A stretch of DNA of 64,000 nt from Platerodrilus igneus (GCA_036346225.1 JARFIW010000831.1:1798001-1862000); one strand, 5' to 3'. Shown: positions 46,750 through 58,287, counted from the first letter of the stretch. Translations and numbers: made by a program. Notes: generated by a model from the letters alone, not told the origin.

Positions 46750-47830
46750 TTGTAGTACTGACATATTTTTGTTCGTTTTCTTTTATATTATTTTTAAGTG
46801 TCAATATGCTTCTAAATAGCTTAATGGAAAATGTTTTCAAGGAATAAAATTGCTAGTTATTCTCTTAACCTAGTAATAAAACCGTACTGTGGGTGCTGTG
46901 AGTACATTTATAAATTTTATGCAATTAATTCACAAATTTACAGTAACTGCAGGTTATAGTTTCAGAAATTTTAAATATAAATACCTGATGAGTGATTTTT
47001 GCCTGTTGATAACTCGGACACCATTCAAAATCTTTACCTCTGGGACGTATTCTGTTTGAATCAGATTTTTATGCGACTTCTTAAGGGAAAACTAAATATT
47101 CTGAGTCCACATGCTATTGTTCAATATGAAGTTGTCAATCAAACGGGAACCAATGTCTCTAAAATTAAAAGCAATCAACCTGACAGGTTATTATCCGAAC
47201 AATATTGACTACTTACAGTCAGTTTGATACCTACTCGTCAATGGTAACTAACCTATCCAAGTTACATGTTACTTATTTAACTGGTATAATTGCAGTGCTA
47301 TATATATAAAAAAAATTCTTCCCTTCATAAAGTAATTCAAGATATCTTCCAAAGATTTCGGACAGCTGAATTAAAACTGCAAATTAAATTTACTTGCGTT
47401 ATTTTTCTCTATACAATAGATATAAAAATAACTTACGGAAACCTTTTTCTAGACTAAGAGGAAGAATTTTTATTTTTTAGCACAGCACAATTTTGCATGT
47501 GAACGTTTTCATGCCTAAACAATAAGGTTATAGACATCAGTGGCATACATTAATAATCAAAAGAAATGAATCATAAAACTAATAATTTACACAAAGTTAC
47601 GTTGCTGATATCATTTTTGACCTTGAAAACCGCCATAGTGAATTTAATAACCTTTGAGTATGGACAATATAAGATACAGAAATAAATCTTCTTTAGATTA
47701 AGAATGCAAGTAATTCAAAGATTATATTTCTTAAAGGAAATAACCTAACCATATTGATGGGATTTACTAATATAGAAACCATTCAAATGAAATATGATAA
47801 ACATTTCAATATAACGTCACAAACCAACTT
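46750..47830. other. No recognised feature
   Basis: It begins with what could be the PDI 3' UTR (AATAAA-like GGAATAAAATTG at about 46841). No further gene or repeat recognised. Confidence 0.5.
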
Positions 47831-48290
47831 TAAGGTCTAATAGTTCAGAAGCCAGATGTGCGACTGCGTTGCGCTGGTGAAGCACTAGGGATTTTGCTAT
47901 GTCAGTGTCAGATCATTTGTGATTCTATAACATATATAATTATAATCAAATTTCTATCCACTTCGATATCTAATATTTCAGAAATGGAAATTGCAGCTTG
48001 AAGTTTGAAGCTCAATGAGCACTACCAGAGAGTAAGGATTTTGCAACATCAGATTAATAGTGCTTATATAACAAAAAGTTGCAGTTATTTTTCAGTTCTG
48101 TACTTTGGGTCTAATATTTTCTTGGAAGTAGCGGCTGGATTGAGGTGTGAAGCACACTGAAGCACGAACAAAGCCCTAAGGATTTGTAATACGACATCTT
48201 TTATGTTTTGTATGTGGGAGCCACAGATAAGCAGAGGGAAGGCTGTGTTATCGTTCGGGTGGGCCGGGTCTGAAAGCATGTAGGCTTGGC
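47830..48290 (+). repeat. Diverged ~140-bp tandem units
   Basis: GAAGCACTAGGGATTTTGCT (47879), GAGCACTACC...AAGGATTTTGCA (about 48016) and GAAGCACG...AAGGATTTGTA (about 48156) recur at about 140-base spacing. Each is followed by a purine/AT-rich block and a TATAAC or CATC segment. A fourth similar block lies at 45345-45390. Function unknown. Confidence 0.5.
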
Positions 48291-48370
48291 TTGTTTATTT
48301 GTTTAATAAGTATAAGCAAAAATAATTATAAGTTTCATGAATGCATAAAAATAAAAGTGAAATACTTAAA

Positions 48371-48920
48371 ATTGAATGATTTTAACAGTTTGAAGCAGTT
48401 CGGAAGTCTTCGGTAACTTTGGAACTCTTCAGACGGTTTTATGGTTGCTTGTGGAACCAAAATAAACTTACACATTTATTGAAGGAATGTATATACAGTT
48501 TAGTGGGGTGTAAAAGTTTTCGGTAGTCTTCGTAACTCTTTGGAAGGTTTTGGAATTTGCTTGTGAGGCCGAGTAGCAACTTGAATAACGGTGGTTAGAA
48601 CATATTTACAGTTTGAAGAGGTCCAGACGTCTTTGGCGGTCTTCGGAACTCTTCGGAAGGGTTCGTGTTTTACTTGTGGGACAACGTTAAGCTGCAAAGA
48701 ATTATGATATGAAACTAGAAACTACTAACTGACAATATATACAAGTATAGAGGGTTCAAAAGTCTTCGGTCGTCTTCGGAACTCTTCGGAAGGCTTCGGA
48801 ATTTATTTGCGAGGCCCAGAACTTGAACGGCAATGGTTAGAAAATATTTACAGCTTCAAGAAGCCCAGACGTCTTCGGTGATCTTCGGTACTGTTCGGAA
48901 GGTGTCGTGGTAGTGGTGGT
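48371..48920 (+). repeat. TCTTCGG-rich tandem array, about five units of 110-130 bp
   Basis: Units carry CGGTNNTCTTCGGAACTCTTCGGAAGG, then TTGCTTGTGRGGC and CTTGAAYGGYRRTGGTTAGAA, then a TATTTACAG boundary. The strongest copies are at 48606-48737 and 48738-48848. The array stops shortly before the Polinton-like element begins at 49012. Related TCTTCGG text reappears inside that element (50352-50387, 50800-50830). Confidence 0.75.
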
Positions 48921-49011
48921 TTAGGCTTCGTCGAGTGCGTCGCCGTTGGAACTCTACAGGGTGTCGTCCCGGTGGTAGACTTAACAGACGCAATCACAAT
49001 AACGACGTGTC

Positions 49012-50080
49012 AGTAGGGTATTTTGTTGGCTTCTGGGCCCATATTTGCTCCCAAACCCACATTTGCTCCCAAATTTACATGTAAATCCCCACAAGGAGCA
49101 AATGTGGAGATGAGTGATAGTTTGGTGGAAATGAGGAGAATACCTCATTTCCACACACATTTACATGTAAATTTCCATAAGGCGGAAATGAGGAGAATCC
49201 CTCATTTCCACACACATCTGAACCAAATAGCTTTCATCGGCTAGCCATTGAATCTTTCGAGATAAACCTATCTTGTTTGGTATCAATTAATATTAGATTT
49301 TTCTCAGCTACCCGAATTTCTATGAATTTCTTAGATTGCATCATCCCCCAGAGAGCTACGATAATTTTAAGATCTTTTACTGCTAACATTCTGAACCAAA
49401 TAGTTTTCTTCGACTAGCCATTGAATTTTTCGAGATAAAGTTACATTGTTTGGTATCAATTAATATTAGAATTTTCTCAGCTACCCGAATCTCTAGGAAT
49501 TTTTGAGATAGCATCATCCCCCAGAGAGCTACCCCAATTTTAAGATTTTTTGCTGGTAGCGATTTCTGACCGTTCTTATAAATTTTTTAGCCATGTGACA
49601 CATCTTGCTGGTCCAGAATTTTACGCCCAATCCAAATATGTAAACAGATTTAAAATAGGACCACCCCTTACAAAGTTACACATATACCCTCTGCGAGATA
49701 AATCTTTCTCCACATTTCCACCCACGAGATAAATCTATATTGTTGTTATCAATTAATATTAGATTTTCTCTGCTACCGAATCTCTAGAAATTTTTTAGAT
49801 AGCATCATCCCCCAAGGAGCTACCCCAATTTTAAGATTTTTTATCAATGTCGATTTCTGATCATCCATCCTTTTTAATATCTAGAATCCTTTAACCAAAC
49901 ACTTAGCGGTATTAACACAAAGAAATTAAGCACGCAAAAATTTAATAATTTATTTTATCCGATTTACAGTTTAATAAACTAATTGAATACAATATTTATA
50001 ACGTATAACATTATCTTCTTAGTGTAGCCGAATCCAAGCAGGTTAAAGTAACCTGTAACAAAAAGACATTAATGTGTGAA
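49012..50080 (+). repeat. Left ~1.07-kb terminal inverted repeat of the Polinton-like element
   Basis: Reverse complement of about 51715-52782 with few differences. The first ~200 bases hold hairpin-forming motifs (TTTACATGTAAA twice, CCACATTTGCTCC facing GGAGCAAATGTGG, CCTCATTTCC facing GGAAATGAGG). The rest contains three ~170-bp tandem units (from about 49221, 49391 and 49690) marked by TATCAATTAATATTAGA and GCATCATCCCCC. Confidence 0.9.
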
Positions 50081-50942
50081 AAATGTTTGTAAATTATCAG
50101 AACGGGGGTGAGTCGAAGTATAAGTTAGATGGATGATTGACCGAGTTTTTTCTACTTTTTACGAGGGAATCGGAAGTTGACAGACATCGAGCATCTAATT
50201 CTCTATTTGGGCGATATCGAGTACTTACCGGTTCTAGAAATAATTACGTGATACCGACCGCTATGCGGAAGATTTGGTTCTAGGAAATGAACAACCTACG
50301 AAAGTACGGAATACTTGGTATTAATGCTAATTGGTTTAGCGACCACGTTTGTGCACTCTTCGAGTGTCTTCGGCAATCTTCGCTTGGTGATTCATTTAGA
50401 AAATATTCAAATCTGGCATTTCCGAAAATATAACGTAGAAGTTATTTAAAATTAAATTGCTTTATTAGTAAGTATTCTGTAGACAACAAGTTTGGTATTC
50501 CCTTAGTAAAGGTTTAAAGTGTTTTTATTAAGTTTTTGTATATAGTAGCACTGCATCTTCTACAGCACGACTTGCACACAATTTGTGTGCGTGTGCTACC
50601 ACCTTTATGGATTTTTAATATGCATGCGATGCGATTGCCGACCTGTATAACATGGAAGACGTTTTCGATGTTTCTACTGACTGCATTCGCAGCATGGACG
50701 AAGCGAACCGGGCGCATGAATTGGTCCTGAATGTACTGGACGAGTAGCAAGGATTGGTAAAAGATGACGTCATTTAGTTCCCCACTGAATCCACAACTTC
50801 GTTCGGGTGTCTTCGGAAACTTTCGGTTTGCATTCTATAGGGTACATAAAGCAGGTACGCAAGAGTATAACTTTTAGTTATAAGTTAGTTCGCTTACAAG
50901 TTTAATCAAAGTCTTATAGTGCGGATTTGGTTTTGTACTAAA

Positions 50943-51427
50943 ATGGTACCTGCAAACGTTTTTAAATGCGACTCTTGCGGTGCTTCCTATACCTGGAAAA
51001 ATGCTCTCAAACGGCACCAGAACAAATGTTGTGGTGTAACATCGTCCACGGTTAAGCTTATACATCAGTCCGCAGCAAAGTACTTAAACTGTGGGTCTTG
51101 CGGTATTGCTTTTACGAGAATAGCTTACAGCGACACAAGGAAAAACAGCATGGTATGTCATTAAGCCGTAAACGTTCAGCTCCGCCAGCAGTTGGAGAGC
51201 CTTCCCCGAAGCAGTCACGGATTCTGTGTAAAGTGTGCGACATGGAGGTGTTAAAGTCTGCATACCCTGGTCATCTACGGAGCAACAGACATAAAAATGC
51301 ATCAGTTACCGCTACTAGCGAAGATAGTGTAAAAATGGTTAGCATAGCGTTTAACAATCGTATGGCTAGCTATCGCATAAAGAACGCTAGTGTCGACGAT
51401 GGAGTGCCCGAACCGAGGAAGAGGTAG
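50943..51427 (+). pseudogene. C2H2-type zinc-finger frame in the Polinton-like element
   Basis: Starts at ATG 50943 (MVPANVFKCDSCG). Finger 1 spans CDSCG to HQNKC (C-x2-C-x12-H-x3-C). Finger 2 begins CGSCGIAFTR and, after a frameshift near 51115, finishes with ENSLQRHKEKQH. A basic linker (LSRKRSAPPAVG) and finger 3 (CKVCDMEV to HLRSNRH) follow, then FNNRMASYRIKNASVDD and a stop at about 51425. In insect elements, similar zinc fingers followed by an xFNxRxxxYRI segment precede a viral-type DNA polymerase B; I recall this as a family pattern and could not check it. If right, this is the start of a polymerase gene whose catalytic part is deleted. An unrelated host zinc-finger fragment is possible. 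Confidence 0.5.
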
Positions 51428-51714
51428 GCCTAGGTTAAAAATAAAAAATTGTGAATATGTATTTAGAAATGTGGTTTACAAAATTTAAACTGAATTAGTA
51501 AAAATTACTATACACCGCTTTCACATGTAATTCGTGGCGATGATGACGTCGATCTCGACCTTACCATTTACAATATTAAAAACACATTACATTGGAATGT
51601 TTTACATTATTCTCATATTGTTAGATTAACGACAATATGTCTTATTGACCGAAACACGTTTCCTCTCTTTTTAAACAGCACATTAATTTCTTTTTTGTTA
51701 TACGTATTTTTAAA

Positions 51715-52782
51715 CACATTAATGTCTTTTTTGTTACAGGTTACTTTAACCTGCTTGGATTCGGCTACACTAAGAAGATAATGTTATACGTTATAAATAT
51801 TGTATTCAATTAGTTTATTAAACTGTAAATCGGATAAAATAAATTATTAAATTTTTGCGTGCTTAATTTCTTTGTGTTAATACCGCTAAGTGTTTGGTTA
51901 AAGGATTCTAGATATTAAAAAGGATGGATGATCAGAAATCGACATTGATAAAAAATCTTAAAATTGGGGTAGCTCCCTGGGGGATGATGCTATCTAAAAA
52001 ATTTCTAGAGATTCGGGTAGCAGAGAAACATCTAATATTAATTGATACCAAACAATATAGATTTATCTCGTGGGTGGAAATGTGGAGAAAGATTTATCTC
52101 GCAGAGGGTATATGTGTAACTTTGTAAGGGGTGGTCCTATTTTAAATCTGTTTACATATTTGGATTGGGCGTAAAATTCTGGACCAGCAAGATGTGTCAC
52201 ATGGCTAAAAAATTTATAAGAACGGTCAGAAATCGCTACCAGCAAAAAATCTTAAAATTGGGGTAGCTCTCTGGGGGATGATGCTATCTCAAAAATTCCT
52301 AGAGATTCGGGTAGCTGAGAAAATTCTAATATTAATTGATACCAAACAATGTAACTTTATCTCGAAAAATGCAATGGCTAGTCGAAGAAAACTATTTGGT
52401 TCAGAATGTTAGCAGTAAAAGATCTTAAAATTAGGGTAGCTCTCTGGGGGATGATGCAATCAAAGAAATTCATAAAAATTCGGGTAGCTGAGAAAAATCT
52501 AATATTAATTGATACCAAACAAGATAGGTTTATCTCGAAAGATTCAATGGCTAGCCGAAGAAAACTATTTGGTTCAGATGTGTGTGAAATGAGGGATTCT
52601 CCTCATTTCCGCCTTATGGAAATTTACATGTAAATGTGTGTGGAAATGAGGGATTCTCCTCATTTCCACCAAACTATCACTCATCTCCACATTTGCTCCT
52701 TATGGGGATTTACATGTAAATTTGGGAGCAAATGTGGGTTTGGGAGCAAATGTGGGCCCAGAAGCCCCCAAAATACCCTACT
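51715..52782 (-). repeat. Right terminal inverted repeat of the Polinton-like element
   Basis: Mirror of the left arm. The inner edge begins near ACATTAATGTCTTTTTTGTT and the outer edge ends CCCCAAAATACCCTACT, followed by CGTGTC. Confidence 0.9.
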
Positions 52783-52788
52783 CGTGTC

Positions 52789-54532
52789 AGTAATGTATGG
52801 AACGGAGTTTGTTAACTATTGATTGATGAATTATATTGACGTGCCCTAGGTACGGCGGTGGACAGCGTCACCGTCAGAGAATACGCAGGCTATGGGGCGC
52901 ACCAGGCTATGGAGAGCGTTGCTCGCTGAAGGTTTTGCAGAATATGGTGATCACTTTTTTCGGTCTATTATCTTTTGCTTACTTTCTATCACAGTTTTCA
53001 TTTTTATTTCGTACTGTAAGGCTTATGATAACTCTGATAAAAATTTCGAATTTAGTAGGACGCAAAGTTGTCAATTAGTAACTTTGGAATATTAACTTCG
53101 CTAGGAGTTTTTAAAGTCAACTACTGACATTTATCTACAAGTTTCTGCTACTGGACGATTTATCCAAAAACGACTAACATATCGGGAAATTGCAGCAATT
53201 ACTATTTGCCTAAATGTAAAAAGATGCTAACATGTTTGAAAATCATCGAATAAATTTCAATTGAAACGCTATACATTTTGATTTAAAAATCAATATAAAT
53301 GCAAATTTCAAGTAATCTAGGGACAGGTTTGATATGCATTGTACCATACAATGGAATGCGTTATTGAATAAGCCATAAAGAAATAAATGTTTTCTTAATT
53401 TTGCTTTATCATCATAATTGCGTTATAAACTTTCATAATATTACCAAATATTAATTAAATCAATTCTTGACTATTTTAAAACAATTCTATACTGTATTTT
53501 ATGTAGATTTATACAGATGAATTTACTAACCTCATTGTTCATCTGTGGCAAATAGTACCTATTATTTTATAGCTTACTAATATAATATTCTATCACAGCG
53601 TATTTCACTACTAAGCGACCAAAAAAATTAATATTCCCACAACCTAATTCGAAACTGTTTTTCGTATACGCGCTTAAAAGGATTTACAAATAATATAAAT
53701 GGAGTTGTCTAAAGTCTTCTGAAAGCTTTGCAATACTTAAAAGCAATTCGGTCACAAAAAAAATAGAAAGCGTTTGTAGAAAAATTATGTAAACATAGCT
53801 GTTGTAAATTTATTGCTATACACAACGTAAAAATATTCAAAGTGATCTACGAGAGTAGGTCTTAGGAACGATTTGAGATTTGCTAGCGCTTATAGAGATT
53901 TAAAACTGTTCGTGTTTTTATCTCATTAATCATATAGTACGTAAATTTAGAATGAATTCGAAAGAAAAGCGGCTGGAGATTTCGCCATCAAATGAACTAT
54001 AAAATTTACAACAGCATTTTGTTGTACCCAAGATACGTCCTAAATAATAGCCAGTTTAACGTAAACAACAAAGAAGATTACACATAAATTAAGTTGGTCG
54101 GTGCCAACTTTACGTCCACAAACTGGTTGAAACACAGCCTTATCAAATTCTTGTTTACCACTTTTGCGTTTAAAAGCCAGCTATGCATCCAAAAATAAGA
54201 ATCTTTAAATAAGAAAATTATTATGGAAAAAATGTCAGTTACAGATATACATTTAGTAACGAGTGTGGTTTTACAAAAAGCGTAACATTGTACAAATTTT
54301 ACTACAACGAAAAAGCAATTCGCAACATAAACAAAGAGCTTGCCTTTAATTAATAGTCGTAGTTTAAAGTAGGCCCTTGCGTTCTTTGCTTCTCGGGAAA
54401 ACTACGCTGGCGTCTAAATGTTCAAAGGGTTTCATGAGGTCGTAATGTTAGTTTTTCTTCTCAAATTGCCGCATTGAAGTATTGTTGAACCTACAACTTT
54501 AGGGAACACAAAAGGTAATGAAGGTAATTAAA
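52789..54532. other. No recognised feature
   Basis: 1.7 kb without an identifiable gene or repeat. The first 130 bases are more GC-rich (GGTACGGCGGTGGACAGCG) but carry only an 80-codon frame with no similarity I recognise. Confidence 0.5.
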
Positions 54533-54537
54533 GTACG

Positions 54538-54961
54538 TATTAACGCTCGGTTAAGACACAGTGGACTGTAATTTTTAAACATGAACAAACAAAAGTAAAA
54601 CAATGAACTTACCCAAGATCTGCAGCTCACTTTAAATAGGTGTTTAAAGGGTGAGAGTTAGGATGGTCATTGAAGGAAGGCAAGGATCACCAATTTAGAA
54701 ATTTCACCGTTTTCGAAACCCACTCTCTAAGACGGGTGCAAGGGGTTATTTTGACGTACACACCGTAATGCCACAATTTACTAGAGAACCGAATCACACC
54801 GATGTTTGTTACTATCTGTCTTAATTTTGTTATTGTCAGAATTGGCATATGTTTCAATTTATCTATAAATTAAAAATAACTTGAATTGAATGCTATTCTG
54901 GCAATAATTTATCGGATTAATAAACTGTAATTTAAAAATAAAAAGAATTTGTTGCCGGCGT
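54538..54961 (-). repeat. 3' LTR of the BEL/Pao element (missing its first bases)
   Basis: Direct repeat of 57294-57717. Its inner end stops at GCCGGCGT, after which element coding sequence (GTTGTTGTTTGGCGG) follows, where the intact LTR has TAGCA. Confidence 0.9.
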
Positions 54962-56166
54962 GTTGTTGTTTGGCGGATATCCTGTAAAAGGTAAAGCAAC
55001 AATGTATCATCTCGTTTTGTTGAAGTAGAGAACAATTCTTCACATTTAATATCATCGGAACTACGAGTAACGACTTCACCTACTTCTTCAAGCTCCCAAA
55101 ATTTCTGTAGCAAAGGTTCTATGACCTCGGACCCTTCAACACAACAATAAACCTGTAAATTGGTCGTGACATTTTGAATTGGAGTTTGACCCATAATTAT
55201 AAATCCTAAAGTGGAATTTATGGCAACGGGTAAATCGGGACCTGAATATTTGAATGATTCCAAAATATGAGGTACAAGTTCAGCACCTATAATTTCGTGA
55301 ATTTCTCCAGGACGAAAGAAAGTTTCATCGGCTAAACGTAGATTGCTGAAATCTTTACAAACTGCTGGGTCGACAGCACAAGATGGCAAACGATCCGTGA
55401 ATTTGTCCAACACGAACGCTTGCATTTTGTATTTAACATCTGCATCGTGTTGAGATGTAAATGCTATTTGCGTTTGACCGCGAACAGGTTTGAAAGACGC
55501 ACCGATCCCTAAAATAGACGTGTAAGTTTTAGTTACAGGTAATCGAAGCAATTGACAGCATTTAGATGTAATGAAGTTACATTGACCAGCACTATCAATT
55601 AGGAATCTCAACCGCAGGTGAGTACCCATTGTTGATTCAACTTTAACGATCGCAGTCGCTAAAAGAATCGTGTAATTTTTATCTGAAACTTCCTTAGTCG
55701 ACGTTGAACAAAGACTCACATTAATTGCTTCATTTGTATTTATAGGATTAGATAACACTTGATTATTTGTGTCAACAATCGGACTAAGAATATGTAACAC
55801 TGAATGATGACGGTTACTGCACAACCTACATGAATACGTGGAAGGGCATAACGACAAAACGTGCTTAGAACTGAGACAGTTAATACACAATTTTTGATCT
55901 TTAACAAAAGAAATTCGATTTTGCGAAGAAAGATTAAGAAATTTGTAGCACCTAGCTAATCGATGATGTTCGCCTTTACAATAAGCACATTTAAAATTGT
56001 CGTGATTATTTACTTCTTTTGTGGCGAAGGCATGTAAGACCTTCGTCTTGTTTGTGTGGCCACTAATTTGCTTTGTATTGCTACTGCTGGTTCGATCTAA
56101 AATTTTAACTTGTTCTTTTACGAGCGTGGCTAGCACACCGTAAGTAGGAATCGAACCTCCCTTCAA
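54859..56166 (-). pseudogene. BEL/Pao gag C-terminus, protease and start of pol
   Basis: A 435-residue open frame. Near residues 60-130 it has three zinc knuckles that bind element RNA: CAYCKGEHHRLARC and CINCLSSKHVLSLC (both C-x2-C-x4-H-x4-C) and CRLCSNRHHSVLH. Around residues 185-200 FLIDSAGQCNFIT is the aspartic protease motif of BEL/Pao. The pre-reverse-transcriptase segment ends LLQKFWELEEVGEV, a strongly conserved entry to the polymerase. Shortly after, TTTRRQQ switches to sequence translated from the LTR. The frame begins after a stop near 56170 that separates it from upstream gag. Open reading over 1.3 kb suggests a fairly recent element. Confidence 0.88.
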
Positions 56167-56302
56167 AGATTGTTAAAAATTCGTCGGGTATGATTGTCTA
56201 GCTTTGATAAAGCAATAGAAGTAAGAATAAAATCAGACAAGTTTGTAATATTTAATTTACGAAGAGCATTGATTGCAGAGTCGACCTTTTCTATGAATGA
56301 AT

Positions 56303-56969
56303 TTAGACTGATAATACTTTCTGTTTGAAGCGCTTAAAGTCGAAAACCTGAGAAAGATAAGTGTTAGCTAAAGCGCGTTTAGCTTCGTATTTTTCAATTA
56401 AAGCGGCCCATAGTATAGAGTAATTTTCAGCCGTCGGTAACATACCAAAGCTTAATGCCAGAGCGCTACCCTGTAATTTTCCTAATAAATAATGTATTTT
56501 GCAAGTATTGTCCAACAGAATTATTATGGATAAGGCTTTTAAATGTTTCGTAGAAAAGAGGCCATTTTAGAAAATCGCCGTTAAAATCAATTAGATCAAT
56601 TTTTGGGAGACGAACAGTAGCTTCAGCTGCCTGCATAGTTTGATTTTGAGAAGATTGATCGGTAACTTTCGAAGTGATTAGACCGGTAGCAACATCCTGA
56701 ATGTAACAACAAAGTTCATCGATAGCGTTTAATTCATTGTAGTTCGGTTTAAATTCTGGATCCGTTTCAAACCCTATCGTATTAGTTTCATCTATAATTT
56801 CATCTAATTTACGTTTTGTGTCATCTAGGGTTGCGTGTCTTATTTTAAATTCTTTTACAATTACCGAATCTTGAATGTTTTTACTTTTATCGTAAAGAAT
56901 TTGAATTCTTTGGAAATAGATTTCCTTTTTAGATTGAAGTGATTTTAATCTATTAATCGCTTTACTCAT
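56303..56969 (-). pseudogene. BEL/Pao gag N-terminal region
   Basis: Starts at ATG 56969 (MSKAINRLKSLQSKKEIYF), a coiled, charged N-terminus. Then comes the BEL gag signature LPKIDLIDFNGDFLKWPLFY and IHNNSVGQYLQ. A frameshift near 56470-56515 moves to a second frame with IHYLLGKLQGSALAL and YSILWAALIEKY, the usual continuation. A further shift near 56300 leads toward 56166. The protein would build the virus-like particle in the cytoplasm; the copy is broken. Confidence 0.85.
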
Positions 56970-57293
56970 TGTGATATTAATAATTCGGTAATTAATAACA
57001 AATTGCAGATGTATAACAAATATGTAAATTTAGAACGAAAGATTTGTATTGTTTACGCTATTTCAAATGTACTCACCATTGCAAGGATAGATAAGCGAAT
57101 TTGAAATAGAAAAGCATATGCGACAACAGAGCGCGAAAGATCTGTTTAACATACACCTGTTTATGTTATCTATAGTGAACGATTTTTGTAAATGAACTGT
57201 GGCATGAACGAGCAAAATAACCCTTATAACCCGGTATTTAGTAGAGTGCTAAATTCCAGCTACTAACAATCCGTGCCCGAAGGTAACCAAAAA

Positions 57294-57722
57294 TATTAAC
57301 GCTCGGTTAAGACACAGTGCACTGTAATTTTTAAACATGAACAAACAAAAGTAAAACAATGAACTTACCCAAGATCTGCAGCTCACTTTAAATAGGTGTT
57401 TAAAGGGCGAGATTTAGAATGGTCATTGAAGGAAGGCAAGGATCACCAATTTAGAAATTTCACCGTTTTCGAAACCCACTCTCTAAGACGGGTGCAAGGG
57501 GTTATTTTGACGTACACACCGTTATGCCACAATTTACTAGAGAACCGAATCACACCGATGTTTGTTACTATGTGTCTCAATTATGTTATTGTCAGAATTG
57601 GCATAGGTTTCAATTTATCTATAAATTAAAAGTAACTTGAATTGAATGCTATTCTGGCAATAATTTATCGTATTAATAAACTGTAATTTAAAAATAAAAG
57701 GAATTTGTTGCCGGCGTTAGCA
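57294..57722 (-). repeat. 5' LTR of the BEL/Pao element
   Basis: Complete 429-bp LTR on the minus strand. The sequence just inside it (complement of about 57270-57293) includes TGGTTACCTTCGGGCACG, which may be the primer-binding site; the tRNA was not identified. Confidence 0.9.
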
Positions 57723-57727
57723 GTACG

Positions 57728-58287
57728 GTAGAGGAATTCAAAGGTAATATTCACTGTATACTTCACGCACAAAAACCGTACACACTGCGGACAAGAAAAA
57801 AAAAATAAAGTAAACAAAGAAAATCGCTCGCACCAAATAACGCAACAAAAAAGGAATCGTAAGAACGTCGTGCTGCCACAGAGTGGGGTGGGTCACAAAG
57901 AAAGTAAAAGAAACCCTCAAGAAAGCAATTTTATTTAAAAAGCATCTAACTAAAAAAAAAGTAACAAAAAGAAAAACCACCTCACTTAGAAAACAACATT
58001 TATCCAAAACATATTCCGGAGGATTTAGACAGTACAAAAATCGACGCAAAAATAATAAATACATTCATACCTTACACTAAGTTTTACCCTCAAACCTAAT
58101 ATTTACATAAACAAAATTAATAAAGAAAAACATATAGTGGATTGTTTTCAGTTCCTTGTTTACCCCAATTTTAAATATTAATAAACCAATGTAGATACTT
58201 ACATCATGTCCACATGCGCTTAATAAATGCCAAAAAAATAATGTAATAGTAGACTTATAATCTACAATTTTTAAGTATTAGTAAGAA

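Larger units (their letters stand above)
49012..52782 (+). mobile_element. Polinton/Maverick-like non-autonomous element
   Basis: A 3771-bp unit. The termini are AGTAGGGTATTTTG and its inverse CAAAATACCCTACT, so the element reads AG...CT. It is flanked by a perfect 6-bp duplication CGTGTC (49006-49011 and 52783-52788). The inverted arms are very long, about 49012-50080 and 51715-52782. Known Polintons show 6-bp duplications, AG/CT ends and 0.1-1-kb inverted repeats but span 15-20 kb with polymerase B, integrase, ATPase, protease and capsid genes. Here only ~1.6 kb of internal sequence remains, with one broken zinc-finger frame. It is best read as an internally deleted derivative moved by an autonomous relative. 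No integrase or polymerase core is visible. Confidence 0.7.
54538..57722 (-). mobile_element. BEL/Pao LTR retrotransposon, internally deleted
   Basis: A 3185-bp unit flanked by GTACG (54533-54537 and 57723-57727), the 5-bp duplication typical of BEL/Pao. On the minus strand the 5' LTR is 57294-57722 (429 bp, starting TGCTAACGCCGGC and ending AGCGTTAATA). The 3' LTR is 54538-54961 and has lost its first five bases. Between them are gag and protease coding regions. The coding frame then runs directly into the 3' LTR, so reverse transcriptase, RNase H, integrase and polypurine tract were removed in one deletion. The LTRs differ at roughly ten positions by eye. Confidence 0.88.

Noticed and set aside
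48371..48920. GGAACTCTTCGGAAG units as heat-shock elements
   Set aside because: The TTC is one base out of phase with the flanking GAA blocks in the unit consensus, unlike the phased pentamers at 8681 and 62385.
50514..50750. Minus-strand 78-codon frame with clustered Cys and Arg inside the Polinton-like element
   Set aside because: It overlaps an equally long plus-strand frame (50536-50730) and shows no recognised motif. Neither frame could be preferred.
57883..58080. Lys-rich 65-residue frame as a nucleic-acid-binding protein
   Set aside because: The basic composition follows from A-rich sequence. No known domain is visible and the frame is short.
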